64,000 nucleotides of DNA from Paenibacillus_E sp964253085. Lineage in GTDB: Bacteria > Bacillota > Bacilli > Paenibacillales > NBRC-103111. The position numbers were made by a program, and so were the translations under genes. Positions 49,885-58,561 of this stretch are shown here, piece by piece. The stretch covers positions 248,001-312,000 of the forward strand of contig NZ_CAXUQH020000001.1 in the NCBI RefSeq assembly GCF_964253085.1, in the 5' to 3' direction. How positions within the stretch are numbered: position 1 is the stretch's first letter; every line of letters starts with the position of its first letter. The notes beneath the pieces are model-generated. The model had not been told where the DNA came from and searched no databases. It saw nothing but the letters and a program-made list of their open reading frames with translations.

Positions 49885-50537
49885 CATTTTCAGTGGATCA
49901 AATTAAATATGACGCGCATGGGCTTGTACCTGCCATCGTGCAAGATGCGGTTAGTAAAGAAGTGCTGATGCTGGCTTACATGAACAGTGAGTCCTTGCAA
50001 CGTACGATTCAAACGGGGGACACTTGGTTCTGGAGCCGTTCACGTAATGAGCTTTGGAATAAAGGGGCAACTTCTGGTCATACGCAAAAAGTAAAAGCAC
50101 TTCGCTACGACTGCGATGCGGACACGCTGCTTGTTCTTGTTGATCAAGTGGGACCTGCTTGTCATAATGGCACGTACACTTGTTTCACAGCGAACATTCC
50201 GGTGGAAGGTTCATCTTCAGAAACTGCGCCTGCGGTTGCTGGCGGAGACCGTTTCGCTATTCTAGCTGAGCTTGAAGCGGTGATTGCATCCCGTGATGCG
50301 GAGCGTCCTGAGGGCGCGTATACGACGTACCTTTTCGAAAAAGGGGTCGATAAAATCCTCAAAAAAGTCGGCGAAGAAACGGCAGAAGTCATTATTGCAG
50401 CCAAAAATAAAGACAATGAAGAGCTTCGTTATGAAGCGAGCGATCTTATTTTTCACTTAATGGTACTTTTACGTAATAATAAATTGCCATTGGATGATAT
50501 TATGAAAGAGCTGGCTAATCGTCACGTTAAAAAATAA
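49881..50537 (+). CDS. hisI: Phosphoribosyl-AMP cyclohydrolase / phosphoribosyl-ATP pyrophosphatase
   Basis: A 218-residue fusion. The cyclohydrolase half (1-115) has the zinc/Mg sites (WFWSRSRNELWNKG, YDCDADTLLVLV, GPACHNGTYTCF). The pyrophosphatase half (about 130-218) has the MazG-like LFEKGVDKILKKVGEETAEVIIAAK. The fused HisIE form is usual in Bacilli. ATGA overlap with hisF. Confidence 0.96.
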   Translation: MTFSVDQIKYDAHGLVPAIVQDAVSKEVLMLAYMNSESLQRTIQTGDTWFWSRSRNELWNKGATSGHTQKVKALRYDCDADTLLVLVDQVGPACHNGTYTCFTANIPVEGSSSETAPAVAGGDRFAILAELEAVIASRDAERPEGAYTTYLFEKGVDKILKKVGEETAEVIIAAKNKDNEELRYEASDLIFHLMVLLRNNKLPLDDIMKELANRHVKK

Positions 50538-50563
50538 AGTAAACGACCTGGAGTGAATTCACG

Positions 50564-51370
50564 ATGTTGATTGATTATCATACACATCATGTGCGCTGCG
50601 GTCATGCCTCTGGGGAACTGGAGGAATACGTCAAACGCGGCATCGAGATCGGGCTTACCCAGTTGGGGCTTTCTGATCATATGCCGCTTTTGCATGTCGA
50701 CCCGCAAACGTATTGGCCGGAAATGGCGATGCCGATGGAGGAGCTTCCTCGTTATGTGGAAGAATGCCTTCATCTCAAGGAGAAGTACAAGGATCAGATC
50801 GATATTCGCGTGGGCTTAGAAGGCGATTATGTGGAAGGCTTTGAAAGTGAAATTGCTGCCATTATTAACGCCTACCCATGGGATTATGTGATCGGTTCGG
50901 TTCATTTTCTGGGCGAGTGGGATATTTCTGATTTTAGGCAGCTGGCAGGTTGGGAAGGTAAGGATATTTTTGAAGTTTATACCCAATACTACGAGGCAGT
51001 GAAGAAAGCAGTCCGAACCGGACTGTATGACTATATCGGCCATATCGATATGATCAAACGATTTGGTTACGTGCCAGATCGCGATACGTGGGAATTGGAG
51101 AAAGCAGCGTTAGATACCGTCAAAGAGTGTGGGCTAGCGATTGAATTGAATGCTTCCGGCCTACGCCATCCTTGTAAAGAGATGTTCCCAAGTCGTCGTA
51201 TGCTAGAATACTGCCATAAGGTGGGAATTCCAGTAACACTCGGATCTGATGCGCATCAGCCGGAACGGTTGTCTCAGTATTTGGATGAGGCCAGAGAGCT
51301 GTTAAAAGCGATTGGATTTAACGAAATAGCCACATTTTCTGCTCGAAAACGACATCTTGTGACTTTTTAA
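50564..51370 (+). CDS. hisK: Histidinol-phosphatase, PHP family
   Basis: A 268-residue metal-dependent phosphatase. The PHP motifs are DYHTHHVRCGHA, GLSDHMPL, GLEGDYVEGFE, IGHIDMIKRFG and LGSDAHQPE. It provides the HisB-phosphatase step that the single-function HisB here lacks. It lies 26 bp after hisI. The length of about 268 is typical of the Bacillus HisJ/HisK type. Confidence 0.93.
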   Translation: MLIDYHTHHVRCGHASGELEEYVKRGIEIGLTQLGLSDHMPLLHVDPQTYWPEMAMPMEELPRYVEECLHLKEKYKDQIDIRVGLEGDYVEGFESEIAAIINAYPWDYVIGSVHFLGEWDISDFRQLAGWEGKDIFEVYTQYYEAVKKAVRTGLYDYIGHIDMIKRFGYVPDRDTWELEKAALDTVKECGLAIELNASGLRHPCKEMFPSRRMLEYCHKVGIPVTLGSDAHQPERLSQYLDEARELLKAIGFNEIATFSARKRHLVTF

Positions 51371-51387
51371 ATTCGACACGTATCATG

Positions 51388-51393
51388 TATAAT
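51388..51393 (+). promoter_or_regulatory. Possible -10 of the prs copy
   Basis: TATAAT (51388-51393) lies 52 bp before the prs-like gene. No good -35 is seen, so prs may also be read from the his promoter. Confidence 0.4.
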
Positions 51394-51444
51394 GAGTAGG
51401 ACTCTATAATCTATTTAATGAACCTTCGGAGGTAACCATTAACC

Positions 51445-52395
51445 ATGCATAGCGACAATGTTAAAATTTTTTCCGGATCTTCGAATCCGAAGCTTGCGGA
51501 AAGTATTTGTAAAGAGCTCGGCCAGCCGCTAGGACAAATTAAATTATCACGTTTCAAAAGCGGAGAAATTTATTGCCTTTACGAAGAAACGATTCGTAAC
51601 TGCGACGTCTTCCTGGTACAAACCTTCTCCCATCCGATTAATGAGCATATGATGGAGCTTTTGGTCATGATGGATGCGGCGAAAAGAGCATCTGCAAAAA
51701 CGATCAACCTTGTCATCCCTTACTATGGTTACTCTCGTCAAGAACGTAAAGCAGCTCCGCGTGAGCCGATTTCAGCTAAATTAGTCGCTGACTTGTTCGC
51801 TTCAGCAGGCGCAACTCGTGTTGTTACGATTGATCTCCATGCGCCAGCGATCCAAGGTTTCTTCAATATCCCTGTGGATCACCTAACAGCGCTTGATCTG
51901 ATTAGTGATTGCATTAAAAGAAAAAATTTGCCTAACCCAATTATCGTTTCCCCAGATGCGGGACGTGCGACAACAGCTGAGAAAATGGCTAACATTCTCG
52001 ATGCGCCTTTCGCTATGATGATCAAGAAGCGCCCTGAGCACAATGAATCCGTGATTACACACGTTATTGGGGATGTTGCAGGACGCACACCAATCATTAT
52101 CGAGGATCTTATTGATACAGGTACAACGATCGTCAATGTTGTCGAAAGCCTTAAAGAACGCGGTGCGCTTGATGTCTACATCTGTGCGACACACCCTGTA
52201 TTCTCTGGTCCAGCGCTGCAACGATTGGATCACCCGAGCATTAAAGAAGTTATCATTACGGATTCCATTGCCATTCCAGAGGGGCACTCTGATAAGTTTA
52301 ATGTGCTTTCAGTAGCACCTTTATTGTCGGATGCGATTCGTATTATTACTGACGGTGGGTCTCTATCCTCCCTATTCAAATACGGCGGCGTATAG
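51445..52395 (+). CDS. prs: Ribose-phosphate pyrophosphokinase
   Basis: A 316-residue PRPP synthetase (ribose-5-phosphate + ATP). Visible are the ATP loop (YYGYSRQERKAAPREPISAK), DLHAPAIQGFFNIPVDHLTA, PDAGRATTAEKMA and the PRPP loop IIIEDLIDTGTT. Length and motifs are complete. In Bacilli the housekeeping prs is next to glmU, upstream of spoIIE, so this copy at the end of the his cluster is probably a paralogue; PRPP is the substrate of HisG and that may explain its place. RBS CGGAGGT. Confidence 0.92.
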   Translation: MHSDNVKIFSGSSNPKLAESICKELGQPLGQIKLSRFKSGEIYCLYEETIRNCDVFLVQTFSHPINEHMMELLVMMDAAKRASAKTINLVIPYYGYSRQERKAAPREPISAKLVADLFASAGATRVVTIDLHAPAIQGFFNIPVDHLTALDLISDCIKRKNLPNPIIVSPDAGRATTAEKMANILDAPFAMMIKKRPEHNESVITHVIGDVAGRTPIIIEDLIDTGTTIVNVVESLKERGALDVYICATHPVFSGPALQRLDHPSIKEVIITDSIAIPEGHSDKFNVLSVAPLLSDAIRIITDGGSLSSLFKYGGV

Positions 52396-52485
52396 GTCCA
52401 AATCTTACCTTCGGATAATGTTTTTGGCTTCTTAGCGATCTATGGTATAATTTGAGTGTAATCAAATTGCCGGAGGTGTCTTGCT

Positions 52486-54222
52486 ATGGAAAAGAAAAAG
52501 CGCAAATCCGAAGCGCCAAAACCTAAAGTTATTTCAATTAACATGGATGCCGCATTCTTTTTCGAGAGAGCGGTTCAATCTTTGGATCGGTTTCATTATG
52601 ATAAGGCATTGAAATATTTCCGGCGGGCAGCAGAGTATGAGCAGGATAATCCTGTGAATCACTGCAATCTCGCAGGAGTTCTCTCCGAAGTGGGCAATTA
52701 TGACGAGTCGAACCAAATTTTGCAGCATATCCTTGAAACCATTGATCCCGAGATGACAGAATGTCACTTTTATATGGCGAACAACTATGCCAACATGGAA
52801 AACTTCGAGCAGGCGGAACAGGCATTAGTTCGGTATTTGGAGAATGACCCGACAGGGCAATTCATGGACGAATCCGAAGAAATGATGGAAATGCTGAGCT
52901 ACGAGCTTGATCGTCCCGCCCCTCTCACTAGCATCAAGAGTCGAGAAGGGCTGTTCGAGCATGATAAAGCCCGTGCGTTGCTCGAGGAAGGTAAGTTCGC
53001 AGAGGCCGTAAGGCAGTTAGAGAAGTTGGTGAAGAAGCAGCCTGACTTCACAGCGGCTCGCAACAATCTAGCACTGGCTTATTATTACATGGGCCAATTC
53101 GAGAAGGCGATGGAAACGATCCGCGAAGTGCTGGTTATTGATCCTGGTAATCTGCATGCACTTTGTAATATGGCGATATTCCATCAGCATTTCGGTAACA
53201 AGAAGGAATTGACAGAGCTGACTACACTGTTAGGCAAGACGTTTCCGTTTCAGCAAGAGCATGTGTTCAAGCTGGCGACGACAATGGGTATTCTTGCTCA
53301 GCATGAGAAAGCCTACCATCTGTTTAAGCGTCTATTGAAGGCGGGGGATGGGGGCACAGATCCTTGTTTGTACCATTATGCGGCTGTTGCTGCCTGCCAT
53401 ATCGGTCGTTTCGCTGAAGCGTACCGCTTGTGGAAGCAGGTTCAGAAGCTGGATCCAGGTGCTGAAATTTCGAAGTTCTACTTAGAGCAATTGCGGATAA
53501 GAGAGAAGTCGGCGCTTCCGCTTACTTGGAGCTATCACTATCATCTGCCGTTCGAGGAACAATTCCGTGCGCTTGAGAAATCGACACAAGGAATTCCTGA
53601 TCAATTGAAAAAAGACCCGCTTGTGCGGTCATCCTTCTTCTGGGCTTTGCGACATGGTGACGTAGAAACGAAGCTTCAAGTGATTCAAGCCTTTGGCTTG
53701 ATTGCGGACAACGAAGTGAGAGACGCTCTTCAGGTTTTCATTCTGGATCACAAAGAGGATGACTACTTGAAGAAGGTTGCCATCTTCGTTCTGCGAAGTA
53801 TGGGTATTCGTGAGTCGCTTCCGGCGTATCTCGAAAATAAGGACATCATGGTAGAGGCTTCTCCGTACTCGCCTCATCTTCCCGTATGGGATGCAACCTG
53901 GCAGCGAGTGATGGAAACAGCGCTATCGCACATGCACAAGCGATACGATATGGTTCAACAGTATGACTTAGAAATTCTGTGGGTTGAATTTCTGACGAAA
54001 GTGTACCCGAACGTGCCTAAGATTCACAAATCTGCAGGCTGGGCAGCGGCGTTAGAATATTTGATTGCCAAGATGCACCGCCGTACGATTTCCTATCAGG
54101 AAGTAGCTACACGCTATGGCGTCACGGTTTCTACGGTCAGTCGACATGTGAAACATATCGACGATACCTGTGGATTGCGTGAGAAAATGGATGCGATTTT
54201 CAATAAGTTTACGAGTCTTTGA
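52486..54222 (+). CDS. TPR-repeat protein with C-terminal HTH, YvcD-like
   Basis: A 578-residue cytoplasmic protein. Tetratricopeptide repeats fill about 20-330 (ALKYFRRAAEYEQDNPVNHCNLAGVL; AARNNLALAYYYMGQFEKAMETIREVLVIDP). A middle alpha-helical region (about 360-470) resembles HEAT-like repeats. Near 545-565 YQEVATRYGVTVSTVSRHVK is a probable helix-turn-helix. It lies before trxB as yvcD does in B. subtilis. An extended -10 (TGGTATAAT, 52443-52451) precedes it. Role unknown. Confidence 0.8.
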   Translation: MEKKKRKSEAPKPKVISINMDAAFFFERAVQSLDRFHYDKALKYFRRAAEYEQDNPVNHCNLAGVLSEVGNYDESNQILQHILETIDPEMTECHFYMANNYANMENFEQAEQALVRYLENDPTGQFMDESEEMMEMLSYELDRPAPLTSIKSREGLFEHDKARALLEEGKFAEAVRQLEKLVKKQPDFTAARNNLALAYYYMGQFEKAMETIREVLVIDPGNLHALCNMAIFHQHFGNKKELTELTTLLGKTFPFQQEHVFKLATTMGILAQHEKAYHLFKRLLKAGDGGTDPCLYHYAAVAACHIGRFAEAYRLWKQVQKLDPGAEISKFYLEQLRIREKSALPLTWSYHYHLPFEEQFRALEKSTQGIPDQLKKDPLVRSSFFWALRHGDVETKLQVIQAFGLIADNEVRDALQVFILDHKEDDYLKKVAIFVLRSMGIRESLPAYLENKDIMVEASPYSPHLPVWDATWQRVMETALSHMHKRYDMVQQYDLEILWVEFLTKVYPNVPKIHKSAGWAAALEYLIAKMHRRTISYQEVATRYGVTVSTVSRHVKHIDDTCGLREKMDAIFNKFTSL

Positions 54223-54223
54223 T

Positions 54224-54260
54224 AGCCGAGCTTGATGCATCATGAAAGTCTCGGCTTTCA
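54224..54260 (+). terminator. Probable terminator after the TPR gene
   Basis: AGCCGAG pairs with CTCGGCT over a 19-nt loop, followed by a weak T-run. Confidence 0.6.
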
Positions 54261-54371
54261 TACATATAGATGAACGGACTGTTCTTGTCGTAAACGGCAG
54301 TGAGCAATCCGCTGATAATCACGCTCATTAAAGATAGCTTTCCTCAGGAAAGCACCTAGGAGGGAAATCAT

Positions 54372-55319
54372 ATGTATAAATCAGTCGTAGTAGGAACAGG
54401 GCCATCCGGTCTAACAGCAGCTATTTACTTGGCGCGTGCGAACCTAAGCCCACTTGTCATTGAAGGACCAGAACCAGGCGGACAGTTGACCACAACTACC
54501 GAAGTAGAGAACTTCCCAGGATTTCCCGAAGGGATTATGGGACCAGAATTAATGGAAAACATGCGCAAGCAGGCTGAACGCTTTGGCGCTGAATTCAAAA
54601 CAGGTTGGGTTAATTCCGTTGAATTGACGAACCGCCCTTTTAAATTGCAAGTAGAAGGTCTAGGAGAAATCGAAACAGAAACCCTGATCATCTCAACGGG
54701 GGCTTCTGCTAGATTGCTTGGTATCACGAATGAGAAAGAAAACATTGGGCGCGGCGTAAGTACTTGTGCAACGTGTGATGGCTTCTTCTTCCGCGGCAAA
54801 AAGATTATCGTCGTTGGCGGCGGTGACTCTGCTATGGAAGAGGCTAACTTCCTGACTCGCTTTGCTTCAGAAGTACGTTTGGTTCATCGCCGTGATGAGC
54901 TTCGCGCATCCAAAATTATGCAAGACCGCGCTCGTGGAAATGAGAAGGTGAAGTGGTCACTGAATAACACGCCGTTAGAAGTTGTAGCGGGTGATAAAGG
55001 TGTTACTGGCCTTAAAGTGAAAAACAACCAAACAGGTGAAGATGAAGTCCTTGAAACAGACGGTATCTTCGTAGCGATCGGTCATACGCCGAATACGAAG
55101 TTCCTTGGTGGACAAATCGACACGGATGAGCATGGCTACATCGTCGTGAAGCCAGGAACAACAGAAACGAACATCCCAGGCGTATTCGCTTGTGGTGACG
55201 TGCAAGATACGAAGTACCGTCAGGCTATCACAGCTGCTGGAAGCGGATGTGCGGCAGCGTTGGAAGCTGAGAAGTTCCTTGAAGGCAACAGCGTACATGA
55301 CTGGAGTATTTCCTTGTAA
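54372..55319 (+). CDS. trxB: Thioredoxin reductase
   Basis: A 315-residue FAD/NADPH enzyme that reduces thioredoxin. FAD motif GTGPSGLTAA (8-17), redox pair Cys132/Cys135 in CATCDG, NADPH motif GGGDSAMEEA and the C-terminal GVFACGDVQDTKYRQAITAAGSGCAAA are complete. RBS AGGAGGG. A small hairpin GCTTTCC-TCA-GGAAAGC (about 54340-54357) lies just upstream of the RBS. Confidence 0.96.
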   Translation: MYKSVVVGTGPSGLTAAIYLARANLSPLVIEGPEPGGQLTTTTEVENFPGFPEGIMGPELMENMRKQAERFGAEFKTGWVNSVELTNRPFKLQVEGLGEIETETLIISTGASARLLGITNEKENIGRGVSTCATCDGFFFRGKKIIVVGGGDSAMEEANFLTRFASEVRLVHRRDELRASKIMQDRARGNEKVKWSLNNTPLEVVAGDKGVTGLKVKNNQTGEDEVLETDGIFVAIGHTPNTKFLGGQIDTDEHGYIVVKPGTTETNIPGVFACGDVQDTKYRQAITAAGSGCAAALEAEKFLEGNSVHDWSISL

Positions 55320-55338
55320 GTCCTTATGGCAATTAGTT

Positions 55339-55374
55339 AACGTGGAGGGCTACGCTTTCCACGTTTTCTCTTTT
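55339..55374 (+). terminator. Terminator after trxB
   Basis: AACGTGGA pairs with TCCACGTT over an 11-nt loop, then TTCTCTTTT. Confidence 0.8.
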
Positions 55375-55393
55375 GACAGGGTGCGGATGAATC

Positions 55394-55422
55394 TTGACCT
55401 CCCGGCAGGGTTGTCTTATAGT
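55394..55422 (+). promoter_or_regulatory. Promoter of the glcK leader RNA
   Basis: TTGACC (55394-55399), a 17-bp spacer and TATAGT (55417-55422). Transcription would start near 55429, giving a leader of about 200 nt before glcK. Confidence 0.75.
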
Positions 55423-55429
55423 GGGAACA

Positions 55430-55600
55430 GGAGCATAAGTAAACCCCACAAAGTGATGAGTTGCCTTCGAAGCATATTCCTTCCGCATTGAGCTTTGCTC
55501 GATCGGCGTTTAAACTTACCGCTAATTGCGGTCATACATCATGAATTGCTTCGATGGAGTTTAAACATTACTTTGCGGGGACCCCAGAATCTTTTTGAAA
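55430..55600 (+). ncRNA. Candidate structured leader RNA upstream of glcK
   Basis: Base pairing read by eye. P1: 55444-55458 with 55566-55580 (CCCC-A-CAAAGTGATG with CATTACTTTG-C-GGGG; 14 pairs, one A/C mismatch, one G-U). An open bubble follows: 8 nt (55459-55466) against 11 nt (55555-55565). P2: 55467-55479 with 55543-55554 (TCGAAGCA and ATTC with their complements; one bulged T). Inside is a three-way junction with H1 (55483-55506; CCG/CGG and ATTGAGC/GCTCGAT, TTT loop) and H2 (55518-55532, ACCGC-TAATT-GCGGT). GTTTAAAC occurs at 55508-55515 and 55559-55566 and can pair with itself. TTTTT is at 55592-55596. It could be a riboswitch-like leader or a separate small RNA such as a 6S-like one. 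Not recognised as a known family. Confidence 0.55.
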
Positions 55601-55631
55601 ATTTTATGATTATTCATGAGGTGACCTTGTA

Positions 55632-56579
55632 ATGTCCAATCAAATTTATATCGGTGTAGATCTAGGCGGCACGAATATTAAAGTGGGTATTTGTGATGAG
55701 CAAGGCAAGCTTCTTAAAACGTTAGAAGGTCCCACTTCACCTGAACTAGGTGCAGAGTCGGTCCTTGAGCGAATTGCGCAATATGTACGTCAAGTTGTCG
55801 AAGAATCCGACTATTCGTGGGAGCAAGTAGCTGGAATTGGCGCGGGGTTGGCTGGATTTATGGATATTCCAGAAGGCTTCGTGAAATTTTCACCGAACCT
55901 GCAATGGCATAACGTACCGGCGAAGAAGACGCTTGAAGCACTTCTGGGTAAACAAGTTAAAATTGATAACGATGCGAATGTAGCTGCCCTTGGCGAAGCT
56001 TGGTCTGGAGCAGGAGCGGGTATTCCGAACGTTGTATGTTATACACTTGGAACAGGTGTTGGCGGCGGTATCATCATTAACAGTAAAATTTATCAGGGTT
56101 CTGCCGGTATGGCTGGCGAACTTGGACATATGTCCATCGTACCTGACATTGAAGCGATTCAGTGCGGATGTGGTCAAATGGGTTGTCTTGAAACCGTTTC
56201 TTCCGCAACAGGTATTGTTCGCATGGCGAAGGAAGCAGTGGAGCGCGGCGAGCGTACATCCCTAGCCCTTCACGAGAAAATTGAAGCTAAGCATGTGTTT
56301 GATGATGCAAAAAGCGGAGATGAAGTAGCTTTGCGCATCGTGAATCGCGCGGCTTATTATATCGGACGTTCAATGGCAGCGCTGGCTGTTGTCATTAATC
56401 CTAAACGCTTTATTATCGGCGGTGGTGTTTCGAAGGCCGGGGAGATCCTGTTCCAACCGATTCGTGAAACGTTCATCAAATTTACACCAGAAGCTGCAGC
56501 TGAGGGCGTTGAGATTGTTGCTGCTACACTTGGTAATGATGCCGGTGTTGTTGGAGCTGCAGGATTGAATTTACGATAG
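55632..56579 (+). CDS. glcK: Glucokinase, ROK family
   Basis: A 315-residue sugar kinase making glucose-6-phosphate. The ATP motif is GVDLGGTNIKVG (8-19); the ROK zinc motif CGCGQMGCLE and ELGHMSI are present, as are the catalytic Asp in DNDANVAALGEA. RBS GAGGTGA. It sits between trxB and rapZ after a long structured leader, so its expression may be controlled by that RNA. Confidence 0.92.
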   Translation: MSNQIYIGVDLGGTNIKVGICDEQGKLLKTLEGPTSPELGAESVLERIAQYVRQVVEESDYSWEQVAGIGAGLAGFMDIPEGFVKFSPNLQWHNVPAKKTLEALLGKQVKIDNDANVAALGEAWSGAGAGIPNVVCYTLGTGVGGGIIINSKIYQGSAGMAGELGHMSIVPDIEAIQCGCGQMGCLETVSSATGIVRMAKEAVERGERTSLALHEKIEAKHVFDDAKSGDEVALRIVNRAAYYIGRSMAALAVVINPKRFIIGGGVSKAGEILFQPIRETFIKFTPEAAAEGVEIVAATLGNDAGVVGAAGLNLR

Positions 56580-56653
56580 AAGGCTAGACCGGGTTCGCAG
56601 ATGTAGATAAGAGAAGCTGATCTGCGAAAGCACCCCAAAGGAAGGTGTCAGGC

Positions 56654-57541
56654 ATGGAAGAAAACCACCCTTTAGCGAAACTGGTCATTATTACAGGGAT
56701 GTCGGGTGCAGGCAAGACAATAGCTGTTCAAAGCATGGAGGATCTAGGATTCTTCTGCGTTGACAACTTACCTCCCGTCCTGATTCCGAAGTTTGCTGAA
56801 TTAATCGTGCAATCGATGGGTAAGATCGGCAAAGTCGCCTTGGTTATTGATTTGCGCGGACGTGAATTTTTCACTGCGCTCCAAGAGTCCTTACGATATA
56901 TCCAAGAAAATTACACCCTTAGCTATGAAATTTTATTCCTAGACGCAACGGATGGGACGCTTGTTCAGCGGTACAAAGAGAGCCGTCGCCGTCATCCATT
57001 GGCACCAGACGGGGCGCCGCTTGAGGGAATAGGTCTTGAACGTAAGTTGCTGGAAGAACTCAAAGGTCTTGCGACGCAGGTAATTGACACTAGTAGCCTG
57101 AAACCGGTGCAGTTGAAGGAAAGAATCATTTCCCGGTTCACCAATCTAGAAGCTAATCGCATATCTATAAATGTAATCTCTTTCGGGTTCAAGTATGGTG
57201 TCCCTATTGACGCTGATCTAATCTTTGATGTGCGCTTCTTGCCTAATCCTCACTATGTGGAGCAACTGCGTCCGCAGACGGGTCAGGATCCAGATGTTTA
57301 TGACTATGTGATGAAGTGGTCAGAGACGCAAGAATTCCTGACGAAGCTGCTCGATATGCTGAATTTCTTAATGCCTCAGTATAAGAAGGAAGGCAAGAGC
57401 CAGGTTGTTGTTGGTATAGGCTGCACAGGAGGCAAACATAGATCGGTTGCAATTACGGAATATCTAGGTAAAGTCATGGGGAACAGTGAGACTGAGACCG
57501 TGCGTCTAAGTCATCGAGATTCCGAGCGGGACCGTTTATAG
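56654..57541 (+). CDS. rapZ: RNase adapter / nucleotide-binding protein RapZ (YvcJ)
   Basis: A 295-residue P-loop protein. Walker A GMSGAGKT is at 15-22, followed by the Walker B-like LVIDLRGREF and a C-terminal domain with GIGCTGGKHRSVAI. In E. coli it guides RNase E to GlmZ; in B. subtilis YvcJ has GTPase/ATPase activity and affects competence. ATG 56654 is 9 nt from AAGGAAGG; the GTG at 56645 overlaps it. yvcK and whiA follow in the conserved order. Confidence 0.94.
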   Translation: MEENHPLAKLVIITGMSGAGKTIAVQSMEDLGFFCVDNLPPVLIPKFAELIVQSMGKIGKVALVIDLRGREFFTALQESLRYIQENYTLSYEILFLDATDGTLVQRYKESRRRHPLAPDGAPLEGIGLERKLLEELKGLATQVIDTSSLKPVQLKERIISRFTNLEANRISINVISFGFKYGVPIDADLIFDVRFLPNPHYVEQLRPQTGQDPDVYDYVMKWSETQEFLTKLLDMLNFLMPQYKKEGKSQVVVGIGCTGGKHRSVAITEYLGKVMGNSETETVRLSHRDSERDRL

Positions 57542-57572
57542 ACGGCTATGTGAGTAAGAGGGTGAAAGAAGT

Positions 57573-58556
57573 ATGGAGCTTGGTCAATTACAACGTAAGC
57601 CCAGAATAGTCGTTATTGGCGGTGGAACAGGGCTCTCAGTTATGCTGAGAGGACTGAAAGAAAAGCCGGTTGATATCACAGCTATCGTGACCGTTGCAGA
57701 CGATGGAGGAAGTTCCGGTATCTTGCGAAGTGAATTGCAAATGCCGCCTCCGGGGGATATTCGAAATGTGTTAACTTCGTTAGCTGACGTAGAGCCTTTG
57801 TTGTCTTTGATGCTTCAGTATCGATTTCAGAACGGTACAGGTTTAGCCGGACATAGTCTGGGAAATCTAATACTAGCGGCATTGACAGATATTACAGGTG
57901 ATTTTGTTACTGCCGTGCAAGAAATGAATCGCGTGTTTGCTGTTCGCGGGAGAGTGCTCCCGGCTTCGAATCAAGCCATCGTGTTGAAAGCCATTATGGA
58001 GGACGGGACTTTAGTTGTCGGGGAGTCCAAAATTCCGAAGGCCGATGGACGGATCAAGAAAGTATTCATTGAACCGGCGGGGGTAACACCACTCACAGAA
58101 GCCGTTCAAGCGATACGCGAAGCAGATGCTATCTTGTGCGGTCCTGGCAGTTTATATACAAGTTTGCTGCCGAATTTGCTTGTTCCAGGGATTGCTAAGG
58201 AGATCGTGGCGTCGAATGCTGTAAAATTGTTCATATGTAATGTCATGACACAACCAGGCGAAACCGATGATTATTCTGTGAGCGATCATTTGGATGCGAT
58301 TTATGATCATTTAGGTCAGCATTTGTTTGATTATGTGATCGTGAATAATGGTGAAATTCCACCTCAGGTGCAAGCCAAGTATGCGGAAAAAGGTTCAAAA
58401 GCGGTTCATTTAGATTTGGATGAAGTGATGAAAAGAGGATATCGGGTTATTGCAGATCGACTTGTTTTATTCCGTACCTATCTTCGTCATGATGCAGAGA
58501 AATTGAGTGACCATATCTATCAGCTCGTCGAAAGCTGGCTGTTAAGGAAGAAGTGA
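57573..58556 (+). CDS. yvcK: Gluconeogenesis factor YvcK/GlmR
   Basis: A 327-residue CofD-like UDP-GlcNAc-binding protein needed for growth on gluconeogenic carbon and for wall precursor supply. The N-terminal GGGTGLSVMLRGLK (16-29) and VTVADDGGSSGILR (nucleotide site), and CGPGSLYTSLLPNLLV, are family signatures. It lies 31 bp after rapZ and is followed at once by whiA. Confidence 0.95.
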   Translation: MELGQLQRKPRIVVIGGGTGLSVMLRGLKEKPVDITAIVTVADDGGSSGILRSELQMPPPGDIRNVLTSLADVEPLLSLMLQYRFQNGTGLAGHSLGNLILAALTDITGDFVTAVQEMNRVFAVRGRVLPASNQAIVLKAIMEDGTLVVGESKIPKADGRIKKVFIEPAGVTPLTEAVQAIREADAILCGPGSLYTSLLPNLLVPGIAKEIVASNAVKLFICNVMTQPGETDDYSVSDHLDAIYDHLGQHLFDYVIVNNGEIPPQVQAKYAEKGSKAVHLDLDEVMKRGYRVIADRLVLFRTYLRHDAEKLSDHIYQLVESWLLRKK

Positions 58557-58561
58557 GTCCC

